DNA of 26,503 nucleotides from Flavobacterium sp. (lineage in GTDB: Bacteria > Bacteroidota > Bacteroidia > Flavobacteriales > Flavobacteriaceae): assembly GCF_021151785.1 (NCBI RefSeq), contig NZ_JAGKWP010000025.1:1-26503 (forward strand). Reading direction: 5' to 3'. The notes beneath the pieces were generated by a model that ran no database searches, had not been told where the DNA came from, and saw only the letters and a program-made list of their open reading frames with translations. Shown here in pieces: positions 6,296 through 14,222 of this stretch (the stretch's first letter is position 1; each line of letters begins with the position of its first letter). Position numbers and translations under genes: made by a program.

Positions 6296-7060
6296 ATGGG
6301 TAAAATCATAGCAATTGCGAACCAAAAAGGCGGTGTTGGAAAGACCACTACATCAGTAAATTTAGCCGCTGCTTTAGGTGTTTTAGAGAAAAAAGTATTA
6401 CTTATAGATGCTGATCCACAAGCAAATGCTACTTCTGGATTAGGTTTAGATGTGGAAACTGTTGAAATAGGAACCTATCAAATTTTAGAACACAGCAACA
6501 CACCAGAAGAAGCCGTTTTAGCGTGTTCTGCTCCAAATGTATCAATTATACCTGCACACATAGACCTTGTTGCAATTGAGATTGAGTTAGTAGACAAGGA
6601 AAATCGTGAATACATGCTGAAAGAAGCATTAAAAAACATCAAAGAAGAATATGATTATATTTTAATTGATTGCGCTCCTTCTTTAGGATTACTAACTTTG
6701 AATGCATTAACAGCTGCAGATAGCGTGGTTATCCCTATTCAATGTGAATATTTTGCATTAGAAGGCCTTGGAAAATTATTAAATACAATAAAAAGTGTAC
6801 AAAAAATACACAATCCAAATTTAGATATTGAGGGATTATTGTTAACCATGTATGATTCTCGATTACGTTTATCTAATCAAGTTGTTGAAGAAGTACAAAA
6901 ACACTTCAACAACATGGTTTTTGACACTATTATTCAAAGAAATATCAAGTTAAGTGAAGCGCCAAGTTTTGGAGAAAGCATCATTAACTATGACGCTACA
7001 AGTAAGGGAGCCGCTAATTATATCAATTTAGCAGAAGAAATTATCAAGAAAAACAGTTAA
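6296..7060 (+). CDS. parA: Chromosome-partitioning ATPase ParA (Soj)
   Basis: Deviant Walker-A ATPase that, with ParB, moves replicated origins apart. The 254-residue protein starts straight into the fold. The signature KGGVGKTT at 11-18 carries the extra Lys of the MinD/ParA class. LLIDADPQ (36-42) supplies the catalytic-region Asp40, and YILIDCAPS with Asp125 is Walker B. There is no N-terminal helix-turn-helix, so it is the chromosomal (Soj) kind and not a plasmid type Ia ParA. First gene of a plus-strand cluster, six bases before parB, and divergent from idi. Confidence 0.96.
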   Translation: MGKIIAIANQKGGVGKTTTSVNLAAALGVLEKKVLLIDADPQANATSGLGLDVETVEIGTYQILEHSNTPEEAVLACSAPNVSIIPAHIDLVAIEIELVDKENREYMLKEALKNIKEEYDYILIDCAPSLGLLTLNALTAADSVVIPIQCEYFALEGLGKLLNTIKSVQKIHNPNLDIEGLLLTMYDSRLRLSNQVVEEVQKHFNNMVFDTIIQRNIKLSEAPSFGESIINYDATSKGAANYINLAEEIIKKNS

Positions 7061-7066
7061 TAGAAG

Positions 7067-7966
7067 ATGACAAAAGCAGTAAAAAAACCTGTATTAGGAA
7101 GAGGATTATCAGCCCTTTTAAGCGACCCTACGAACGACATCAAATCAGTTGAAGACAAAGGCGCAGATAAAGTGGTGGGTAATATTATTGAACTTGATAT
7201 TAATACCATTGAAATTAACCCATTCCAGCCCAGAACTAATTTCAATGAGGAAACGCTACAAGAATTAGCAAAATCTATCAAAGAAGTTGGGGTAATTCAG
7301 CCTATTACTGTTAGAAAACTTGAGTTTAACAAATACCAATTAATCTCTGGTGAGCGACGTTTACGAGCTTCTAAACTAATTGGATTAACCACCATCCCTG
7401 CATACGTAAGAATTGCAAACGATAATGAATCTTTGGTCATGGCTTTGGTTGAAAATATTCAACGCCATGATTTAGATCCAATCGAGGTAGCTTTATCATA
7501 CCAAAGATTAATAGATGAAATCAATTTAACACAGGAAGAATTAAGTGATCGAGTAGGAAAAAAACGTTCTACCATCACTAATTACTTACGCTTACTAAAA
7601 TTAGATCCAATTATTCAAACTGGAATGCGTGATGGTTTTATTTCTATGGGGCATGGGCGAGCCCTGATAAGTATTGAAAACCTTGATATCCAAAGTGATA
7701 TTTACCACAAAGTAGTAACACAAAACTTATCTGTTAGAGAAACCGAAGCCTTAGTGAAAAAACACCAAGAGAGTCTTAAACCTAAAGTTGGTAAGCTTGC
7801 AAGTGATAAATCATTTGAAATTGATGATACCCAAAAGAAAACATTTACTAATTTTTTTGGCACAAAAGTAGAGGTTAATGTAGCTTCAAACGGAAAAGGT
7901 AAAATTACAATTCCTTTCCATTCAGAAGAAGATTTTAATAGAATAATGAAATTAATCAACAACTAG
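7067..7966 (+). CDS. parB: Chromosome-partitioning protein ParB (Spo0J)
   Basis: CTP-dependent DNA clamp that loads at parS sites, spreads and stimulates ParA. In its 299 residues I see the N-terminal ParA-interaction motif LGRGLSALL (10-18), the ParB/Srx nucleotide-binding domain from about 40 to 130 with the GERR box at 95-98, and the helix-turn-helix around 154-180 (LTQEELSDRVGKKRSTITNYL). The last 40 residues fit the dimerisation domain. The stop codon shares its last base with the next gene's GTG (TAGTG), implying translational coupling. I could not find a parS palindrome in the window. Confidence 0.96.
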   Translation: MTKAVKKPVLGRGLSALLSDPTNDIKSVEDKGADKVVGNIIELDINTIEINPFQPRTNFNEETLQELAKSIKEVGVIQPITVRKLEFNKYQLISGERRLRASKLIGLTTIPAYVRIANDNESLVMALVENIQRHDLDPIEVALSYQRLIDEINLTQEELSDRVGKKRSTITNYLRLLKLDPIIQTGMRDGFISMGHGRALISIENLDIQSDIYHKVVTQNLSVRETEALVKKHQESLKPKVGKLASDKSFEIDDTQKKTFTNFFGTKVEVNVASNGKGKITIPFHSEEDFNRIMKLINN

Positions 7967-8529
7967 TGAAGTCATTTCTTTACATATTATTTATTTTTTT
8001 GATTGGTACTTCATTATCATGGTCGCAACAATCCAAAGAATTAAAAATTGAAACTCAAAAAATAGTAAAAGACTCTATTAACCCCTTAGCTCCTGCGAAA
8101 GCAGCTTTTTACTCTGCTATTTTACCTGGTCTAGGACAAGCATATAATAAAAAATATTGGAAAATACCTATTGTTTATGCGGCTTTAGGCGCTGGAGTTT
8201 ATTTTATAATAGATAATAATAATAAATACAACGACTACAGGGACGAATATAAAGCTCGACTACAAGGCACTAACAATCCTAATGACCCAACATTCGGTCG
8301 TCTTAGTACAGAAAGTGTTATTAGAGGCCAAAAATTTTATCAAAGAAATCGAGATTTATCCATCCTGATTACTGGAGGATTGTATATTTTAAATATTATT
8401 GATGCTAATATTGATGCGCACTTACTTCAATTCAATGTTAGTGATAATTTAACATTAAAACCAAAAATTCAACAAAATTTTTTGACAAACAAACAAGATG
8501 TTGGATTGGTATTAAGCTATAATTTTTAA
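7966..8529 (+). CDS. DUF5683 domain-containing membrane protein
   Basis: A 187-residue envelope protein of unknown function. A Sec signal peptide covers about residues 1-20 (hydrophobic core ILFIFLIGTSL, then SWSQQ). The DUF5683 core follows: PAKAAFYSAILPGLGQAYNKKYWKIP, a hydrophobic segment (IVYAALGAGVYFII, about 69-82), and the later DLSILITGGLYILNIIDANIDAHL, a second likely membrane segment. The C-terminus (LKPKIQQNF...GLVLSYNF) reads like a beta-strand ending. It starts with GTG inside the parB stop codon. The position between parB and dapB is, as far as I recall, common in Flavobacteriaceae but tells little about its role. Confidence 0.87.
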   Translation: MKSFLYILFIFLIGTSLSWSQQSKELKIETQKIVKDSINPLAPAKAAFYSAILPGLGQAYNKKYWKIPIVYAALGAGVYFIIDNNNKYNDYRDEYKARLQGTNNPNDPTFGRLSTESVIRGQKFYQRNRDLSILITGGLYILNIIDANIDAHLLQFNVSDNLTLKPKIQQNFLTNKQDVGLVLSYNF

Positions 8530-8573
8530 CATTTTTTTAAATAACAAAATCTAAAAACAGCTACTAACTCCAT

Positions 8574-9275
8574 ATGAAAATAGCATTATTAGGATACGGT
8601 AAAATGGGTAAAGTAATTGAGAAAATTGCTTTGGAACGTGGACATGAAATTGTGTTAAAAAAAGGAAGTCAAAATAACTTTGAGGGTCTTCTTCAAGCAG
8701 ATATAGCAATTGATTTTAGTTTACCTCATGTAGCGGTTGAAAATATTACAGAATGTTTAAACAATAACATTGCTGTGGTTTCTGGCACCACCGGATGGCT
8801 AGAACATTATAACACCATAGTACAATTGTGCAATGAAAAAAATGGCAGTTTCATTTATGGTTCTAATTTTAGTTTAGGTGTAAATATTTTTTTTGAATTG
8901 AATGCTTATTTAGCTAAAATGATGAAAAACTTAGGTCAGTACAAAGTAAGCATGGAAGAAATCCATCATACACAAAAATTAGACGCCCCAAGTGGTACAG
9001 CTATTACCTTAGCTGAAGGAATTATCAATAATTCTAATTACACAAATTGGACTCTAGATACTCCCAAAGAAAATGAAATTAAAATTGAAGCTAAAAGAAT
9101 AGGAACAGTACCTGGAACACATAGTATATTCTATGATAGCTCAGTAGATCAAATAGAAATAAAACATACTGCCCATAACCGTGAAGGTTTTGCTTTAGGA
9201 TCAGTAGTTGCAGCGGAATGGTTAATTGGTAAAAAAGGCGTTTTTACTATGAAAGACGTTTTAAATATTAAATAA
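8574..9275 (+). CDS. dapB: 4-hydroxy-tetrahydrodipicolinate reductase
   Basis: Reduces 4-hydroxy-tetrahydrodipicolinate with NAD(P)H, the second committed step of diaminopimelate and lysine synthesis, needed for peptidoglycan. The Rossmann motif GYGKMG is at residues 7-12, SGTTGW at 70-75, and the active-site segment is EIHHTQKLDAPSGT, with His131 as general acid and Lys135 binding substrate. EIKHTAHNREGFALGS is the conserved C-terminal element. At 233 residues it is shorter than the roughly 270-residue E. coli enzyme, as is usual in Bacteroidota. It lies 44 bases after the DUF5683 gene and 17 before lepB, same strand, with no terminator visible, so it is probably co-transcribed. Confidence 0.95.
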   Translation: MKIALLGYGKMGKVIEKIALERGHEIVLKKGSQNNFEGLLQADIAIDFSLPHVAVENITECLNNNIAVVSGTTGWLEHYNTIVQLCNEKNGSFIYGSNFSLGVNIFFELNAYLAKMMKNLGQYKVSMEEIHHTQKLDAPSGTAITLAEGIINNSNYTNWTLDTPKENEIKIEAKRIGTVPGTHSIFYDSSVDQIEIKHTAHNREGFALGSVVAAEWLIGKKGVFTMKDVLNIK

Positions 9276-9292
9276 TATAGCATAAAGAAATC

Positions 9293-10864
9293 ATGGAAAC
9301 AACAAGTTGGATATTAACCATTTTAGCAGTCAGTACAATTCATGGTATTGGAACATGGAAATTATATACTACTGCAGGTAAAAAGGCATGGGAAGCATTT
9401 ATTCCTATTTACAATGGTATAGAGTTAATGGAAATTATCAATCGACCTAGATGGTGGGTTCTTTTATTGTTTATACCTGTTATCAATCTATTAATTTTAC
9501 CTGTAATTTGGATTGAAACGTTACGTAGTTTTGGTAAAAAATCTACTGCGGATATGTGGATAGGTGTTTTAACTTTTGGTCTTTACATTGGTTTTGTAAA
9601 TTATACTCAAACACTTTCTTATGAAGCTAAAAGAAGTACTAAACCAGCTACTCAAGTACTCGATACTTTAGGCTCTATTACATTTGCCTTAATTGTTGCT
9701 ACATTTGTTCACACATATTTCATTCAACCTTTCGTAATTCCAACCTCATCTTTGGAAAAAACATTGAAAATTGGTGATTTCCTATTCGTAAGCAAATTCC
9801 ATTATGGTGCTCGAACACCCATGACAACAGTTGCTGCTCCCATGGTTCATGATACTTTACCTTTGGTTAAAATTAAGTCTTATTCTTCTTGGCCTGAATT
9901 ACCTTATTTTAGATTCCCAGCTTTACAAAAAATTGAACGAAATGATATTGTAGTTTTCAATTGGCCAGTCGATACAGTTGCAAAATTTAGAGATAATTCT
10001 GGAATTAGATATTACAAACCTATTGACAAAAAATCAAACTACGTAAAACGTTGTGTGGGAATACCTGGAGATGTTATTACTTTGAAAAATAGTGATTTAT
10101 ATGTAAACGGAAAATTAGCTCAATTACCAAAAAGAGCGAAGCCGCAGTTTTCATATAAAGTGGCCTTTGATGGAAATAACACCAATACTACATCAACACT
10201 TGATGCTACATTAAGAGATTTAGAATGTTCAGATGGATTTGGTGTAAACGACTCTAGAGATACTCTTTATATAAGAGCATTAACTGATGAAGGCGCTAAA
10301 ACTATAAAAGGAATTTCAGGCGTTAAATCTGTGGAAAAAATCATAGCTAAAGAAACAGAGAAAAGTATTTTTCCTTATACCAAAAATTGGAATGTTGACA
10401 ATTTAGGTCCTATAAAAATTCCAGCTGCTGGGGAAACAGTTGCATTAAATAGTGAATCATTACCTTTTTATAAAATGATTATTTCAGATTATGAGCACCA
10501 TAAATTACAAGTAAATGGTAATGAAATTAGAATTGATGGCAAACCTGCTACTTCTTACACCTTCGAACAAGATTATTATTGGATGATGGGTGATAATCGT
10601 CATAACTCTGAAGACTCACGTTATTGGGGATTTGTTCCTGCAGATCATATTGTAGGTAAACCAATATTTATTTGGATGAGTTTTGATTTAAACAATGTAT
10701 TTCAAAAACCATTGCTAGATCGATTTAGAACAGAACGTTTCTTTACAACAGTTAGTGGCGACGGTGAGCCTGAATCCTACTTTAAATTCTTTTTAATAGC
10801 CTTAACAGGTTATTTTATATGGGATTACTTCAACAAGAAAAAAAAGAAAAAAGAAAATAATTAA
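9293..10864 (+). CDS. lepB: Signal peptidase I, long Bacteroidota form
   Basis: Membrane serine protease that removes signal peptides of exported proteins. An N-terminal hydrophobic region (about 1-105, several membrane segments, DUF5684-like: AFIPIYNGIELMEIINRPRWW) precedes the usual anchor (GSITFALIVATFVHTYFI, 127-144). Catalytic Ser153 lies in PTSSLEKTL and Lys252 in NYVKRCVGIPGD. The box GDNRHNSEDSRYWG is intact. A further hydrophobic segment near 497-510 and a Lys-rich tail (KKKKKKENN) close the protein. At 523 residues it is far longer than the 324 of E. coli, because of the N-terminal domain and a roughly 100-residue insertion after the Lys region. A terminator follows. Confidence 0.94.
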   Translation: METTSWILTILAVSTIHGIGTWKLYTTAGKKAWEAFIPIYNGIELMEIINRPRWWVLLLFIPVINLLILPVIWIETLRSFGKKSTADMWIGVLTFGLYIGFVNYTQTLSYEAKRSTKPATQVLDTLGSITFALIVATFVHTYFIQPFVIPTSSLEKTLKIGDFLFVSKFHYGARTPMTTVAAPMVHDTLPLVKIKSYSSWPELPYFRFPALQKIERNDIVVFNWPVDTVAKFRDNSGIRYYKPIDKKSNYVKRCVGIPGDVITLKNSDLYVNGKLAQLPKRAKPQFSYKVAFDGNNTNTTSTLDATLRDLECSDGFGVNDSRDTLYIRALTDEGAKTIKGISGVKSVEKIIAKETEKSIFPYTKNWNVDNLGPIKIPAAGETVALNSESLPFYKMIISDYEHHKLQVNGNEIRIDGKPATSYTFEQDYYWMMGDNRHNSEDSRYWGFVPADHIVGKPIFIWMSFDLNNVFQKPLLDRFRTERFFTTVSGDGEPESYFKFFLIALTGYFIWDYFNKKKKKKENN

Positions 10865-10871
10865 TAAGTGC

Positions 10872-10903
10872 GAGTTGGAGTAATATCCAACTCTACTTTT
10901 TTA
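10872..10903 (+). terminator. Rho-independent terminator after lepB
   Basis: An 8-bp stem (GAGTTGGA with TCCAACTC, 6-base loop) followed by a T-rich run. It ends the parA-lepB cluster and separates it from the WbqC gene. Confidence 0.82.
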
Positions 10904-10913
10904 TATTGATACT

Positions 10914-11525
10914 ATGAAAAATTTATTAATTTACCCAACGTATTTCCCTTCAATTAGTCATTATATTGCCTTAGTCCAAGCAGAAGAAATCACTTTTGAA
11001 ACTGAAGACACCTATCAAAAACAGACGAATAGAAATCGAATGCACATTTATAGTCCAAATGGATTACAAATGTTAAACATTCCATTAAAACATAGTGAAA
11101 ATAGGCAAAAATTTAAAGATGTAAAAATTGAATACGCCTTTGACTGGCAAAAGATTCATTTTAAATCATTAGAAGCAGCTTATCGTACTTCACCCTTTTT
11201 CGAATATTTTGAAGACGATTTTCGACCTATTTTTGAAAAGAAAACTACTTTCATGTTGGATCTAAACTTTGAAACTTTTGAAATTGTCAATCAGGCATTA
11301 GGTATTACATTACCTTATAAAAAAACAACAGAATATTTTCATGATGCTCCTGATTACAATGATTTTCGTTCTTTAGTAAATGGTAAAAAAGATACCACAC
11401 AAGTTGAACCGTATACACAAGTTTTTAATGACAAACATGGTTTTATAAACAATTTATCTATACTTGATTTACTTTTTAACGAAGGAAGATATGCTTTAGA
11501 TTACTTAAAAAATCAACAATTATAA
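10914..11525 (+). CDS. WbqC family protein
   Basis: A 203-residue cytoplasmic protein of the WbqC family, whose founding members lie in O-antigen clusters but whose biochemical role is not settled. Family features seen: the opening YPTYFPSISHYIALVQAEEI, the NRNRMHIYSPNGLQMLNIPLKH segment (RNR and the LxIPL strand), and DWQKIHFKSLEAAYRTSPFFEYF with the conserved KIHxxSLxxAYxxxPFF pattern. A terminator precedes it, and I see no consensus promoter in the 10 bases left, so its promoter is uncertain. Its stop codon is nested with that of the opposing nuclease-family gene in TTATAA. Confidence 0.88.
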   Translation: MKNLLIYPTYFPSISHYIALVQAEEITFETEDTYQKQTNRNRMHIYSPNGLQMLNIPLKHSENRQKFKDVKIEYAFDWQKIHFKSLEAAYRTSPFFEYFEDDFRPIFEKKTTFMLDLNFETFEIVNQALGITLPYKKTTEYFHDAPDYNDFRSLVNGKKDTTQVEPYTQVFNDKHGFINNLSILDLLFNEGRYALDYLKNQQL

Positions 11526-12572
11526 CTCTTTTGAAAGATTTAAACGAGCAAGTAAAGGAAAATGATCACTATTATAAAAATCATTTAAGGTTTCAAACTC
11601 TTTTACTTGCATTGTTTTATCAACTAAAATATAATCAATTCGCGCTGGATAATATTTAAAATTATACGTTTTACCAAATCCTGAGCCATTTGTTTCAAAC
11701 GCGTCCTCCATTGAACCTTTAATCGTTCTGTAAACATAAGAAAAAGCACTATTGTTCATGTCTCCACAAATGATTTTCTTATATTCACAATCTTGATAAT
11801 GCTGCTTAATCAACTCCGCTTGTATTTGTTGTTTTTTAAATGCCTTACTAATACGTCTTAAAATAGCTCTAGTTTTATTTTCATCCATTCTTTGAATATC
11901 TTCATCCTCAATATCTGTACTGATTTTAATGGATTGTAAATGCATGCTGTAAATACGCAACGTATCCCTATCTTTCAAAATATCAGCAAAAACAACGTTG
12001 TTATTTGAGTCTGGAAAAGTAATTTTTCCTTTATTTATAATTTTATATTTAGAAAAAATAGCATTTCCGACAATAATGTTTTTCCCTTCTCTAAAAATTT
12101 GACTGTATTTATACTTTGAAAATCGAGTTTGCTCTAAATCTGTATATTCCTGTATACAAAGAATATCGGGCTGTTTTTCTTCGACCAAATTTGCTATTTG
12201 CTTTGGAATATTGGCTTTTGCATCCCATTTGAATTTGTTAAATAAACGTACGTTATAGCTCATAATAGTAAAATCAGAAGGCGATTTTGGCAAAATTGTT
12301 TCATTCAGATTATAAAACTTATTGATAAATGTTATGCCAAGCAATAAGGCAATTCCAGAAACAAAAATATATTTTTTAAATTGAATCAACCAATATAAAA
12401 AAAACAACAAATTAAGAACTAAAAATAAAGGAAGGAATAAGGTTAACACACTAAAAATAGGAAACCATTTTGGTGCCAAGAAAGGCAATAAATAAGCTAT
12501 TAATGTAGTAAAAACAAGCACCACATTAAGCATCAACATTGTCTTAGAAATCCATGATAACCCTTTAAACAA
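11520..12572 (-). CDS. Membrane-anchored endonuclease/exonuclease/phosphatase family protein
   Basis: A 350-residue EEP-fold hydrolase. Three hydrophobic segments occupy about 10-32, 37-63 and 69-84, so the catalytic domain (from about 100) is tethered to the membrane. EEP signatures are complete: Asn107 in MSYNVRLFN, Glu142 in CIQEYTD, a histidine-containing strand YSMHLQS, Asp271 and Asn273 in CGDMNN, RIDYILVD with Asp313, and the closing SDHFP at 335-339. The true substrate (nucleic acid, lipid phosphate or other) cannot be read from sequence. I accept the TTG start at 12572, because MFKGLSW fits family N-termini; the next in-frame Met is residue 12. Last gene of the mutL-rhomboid operon. 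Confidence 0.9.
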   Translation of the reverse strand: MFKGLSWISKTMLMLNVVLVFTTLIAYLLPFLAPKWFPIFSVLTLFLPLFLVLNLLFFLYWLIQFKKYIFVSGIALLLGITFINKFYNLNETILPKSPSDFTIMSYNVRLFNKFKWDAKANIPKQIANLVEEKQPDILCIQEYTDLEQTRFSKYKYSQIFREGKNIIVGNAIFSKYKIINKGKITFPDSNNNVVFADILKDRDTLRIYSMHLQSIKISTDIEDEDIQRMDENKTRAILRRISKAFKKQQIQAELIKQHYQDCEYKKIICGDMNNSAFSYVYRTIKGSMEDAFETNGSGFGKTYNFKYYPARIDYILVDKTMQVKEFETLNDFYNSDHFPLLARLNLSKEL

Positions 12573-12573
12573 T

Positions 12574-13413
12574 TTACTTATTTATTTTAAATAAAAATTC
12601 TTTTTCTTCTTTTGTTAAGCTTTCATAACCAGACTTACTAATCTTATCTAAAATATCATCAATTTTTTGCTGAGTAAGATCGTTATTAGATTCTGTCTTT
12701 GTTATTACAGTTGGTTTACTGCCATTTTTGTAAACTTTTTTAAAGGTACTCTTTTTTTTCTTATTTGAAAAATCAAACCATTTACTGAAATCAACACCTC
12801 TTTTCAAAGATTCCACATTTATAAATGCGAAAAGAACACCTGCCAAATGAGCCACGTTTCCACCCATATTTTCAACAGCAAAGTAGACTAAATTAATCCC
12901 TAATAATACTGCACCAATATACCATAATTTAACAAAACCAATAAGTGGTATTCTAACTATCATGAGTGGCGAATAAAAAACAACAGTAAAAAAAACAGCT
13001 AAAATTGCAGCACTTGCTCCTACAAGTTGATTCTCAATACCTAACACATTCATGCATAATATATAAATCAGTCCAGCAAAGAATGCGCCTAAAAAGTAAG
13101 TCGTTAAAAACTGTTTAGTATTGAAAAAAGTAAAAAATAACTTTCCAGCAAAGAATAAAAAAAACATATTAGACAACAAATGTCCTAATCCTGAATGAAA
13201 AAAAGCATACGAAAGTAAAGTCCATGGAAAAAATAAAAACTGATTTGGATTTGAATTTAAAGCAATAAAATTGGGAAAGGAAAAGAATCCTAATTTAAAT
13301 TCATAGAAAAAAGGCAAAGACAAAACAAATAGTCCAATATTCCAAAAAATGATTTTTTGAGACCAATCATTATATTGGTATTGTTCTTTTATATCTTTTA
13401 ATATCTCATTCAT
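12574..13413 (-). CDS. Rhomboid family intramembrane serine protease (compact)
   Basis: A 279-residue polytopic membrane protein with a complete rhomboid active site: Ser134 in LVGASAAI, His189 in NVAHLAG, and the oxyanion-side residues His78 and Asn82 in HSGLGHLLSNMFF. About six hydrophobic segments run from 22 to 200. The last 80 residues are soluble, Lys-rich (NKKKKSTFKKVYK), and end in a helical domain whose closing part (SGYESLTKEEKEFLFKI) recurs in Bacteroidota rhomboids. It starts three bases after the second rhomboid gene stops, and the EEP gene follows with a single base between. Likely a working intramembrane protease; substrates unknown. Confidence 0.92.
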   Translation of the reverse strand: MNEILKDIKEQYQYNDWSQKIIFWNIGLFVLSLPFFYEFKLGFFSFPNFIALNSNPNQFLFFPWTLLSYAFFHSGLGHLLSNMFFLFFAGKLFFTFFNTKQFLTTYFLGAFFAGLIYILCMNVLGIENQLVGASAAILAVFFTVVFYSPLMIVRIPLIGFVKLWYIGAVLLGINLVYFAVENMGGNVAHLAGVLFAFINVESLKRGVDFSKWFDFSNKKKKSTFKKVYKNGSKPTVITKTESNNDLTQQKIDDILDKISKSGYESLTKEEKEFLFKINK

Positions 13414-13416
13414 TTT

Positions 13417-14220
13417 TTAATTCCAACGATTGTGATTAAATTTTTTATCTTTCCAAACCCACATAAGAATAAATCCAGTTAAAGCTCCTCCTATATGAGC
13501 AAAATGAGCAACCCCATCTGAATTTGAACTTAAAACACCAAAAAAAACATCATAAAAAATAATCATCAACGGCACAAAATATTTTGCTTTTATGGGAACT
13601 GGAATAAACATCATTGCTAATTCTGCATTAGGAAACATAAATGCAAATGCTACCAATAATCCATAAATTGCTCCTGAGGCACCAACAGCAGGTATGTAAG
13701 CATTTGAAACAACACTTAAGAAGGAATTTGCATCGAACTCATACTGATTTAATTTGTTAAATAATGCTAAGTTATTTTCAACCATTGGCTTTAAGTATAA
13801 TTTATCTCCTTCAACAATGTTAGTTTGCAAAATAGTAGAAATATCAGAATTAGTGAAAATACCATTAGTCAATTCTATAATTTGAGAATGTATTTCATAA
13901 TAAGCTACACCCTGATGTAATAAGGCAGAACCAATTCCACAAACGAAATAAAAAATTAAAAAACGTTTTGCGCCCCAAAAATGTTCTAATACCGAACCAA
14001 AAGAAACTAAGGCAAACATATTAAAAAAGATATGCATTAAACTAGCTTTAGAGTGCATAAACATATGGGTAATAGGTTGCCAAATTCGAAAATTAGGGTT
14101 TTCAAAATAATACATCGAAAAAATATCATAAGCCTTAGGCACCACAGCCAAACTCATAATATAACAAATTATATTTATAATTAACAGTTGCTTTACAACT
14201 GGGGTCATATTATTAAACAT
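13417..14220 (-). CDS. Rhomboid family intramembrane serine protease with large insertion
   Basis: A 267-residue rhomboid with catalytic Ser182 in AVGASGAIYG and His242 in AHFAHIGG, plus the family motif HSKASLMHIFFNMFALVSFG (56-75), which gives the conserved His and Asn. Between the third membrane segment (ending near 105) and the active-serine helix lies a roughly 70-residue, mostly polar insertion (EIHSQIIELTNGIFTNSDIS to NAYIPA), whose position implies it lies outside the membrane core. A basic tail ends the protein. It lies two bases after mutL and three before the other rhomboid; the two differ much in sequence, so they are not a recent duplication. Confidence 0.92.
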   Translation of the reverse strand: MFNNMTPVVKQLLIINIICYIMSLAVVPKAYDIFSMYYFENPNFRIWQPITHMFMHSKASLMHIFFNMFALVSFGSVLEHFWGAKRFLIFYFVCGIGSALLHQGVAYYEIHSQIIELTNGIFTNSDISTILQTNIVEGDKLYLKPMVENNLALFNKLNQYEFDANSFLSVVSNAYIPAVGASGAIYGLLVAFAFMFPNAELAMMFIPVPIKAKYFVPLMIIFYDVFFGVLSSNSDGVAHFAHIGGALTGFILMWVWKDKKFNHNRWN

Positions 14221-14222
14221 AC

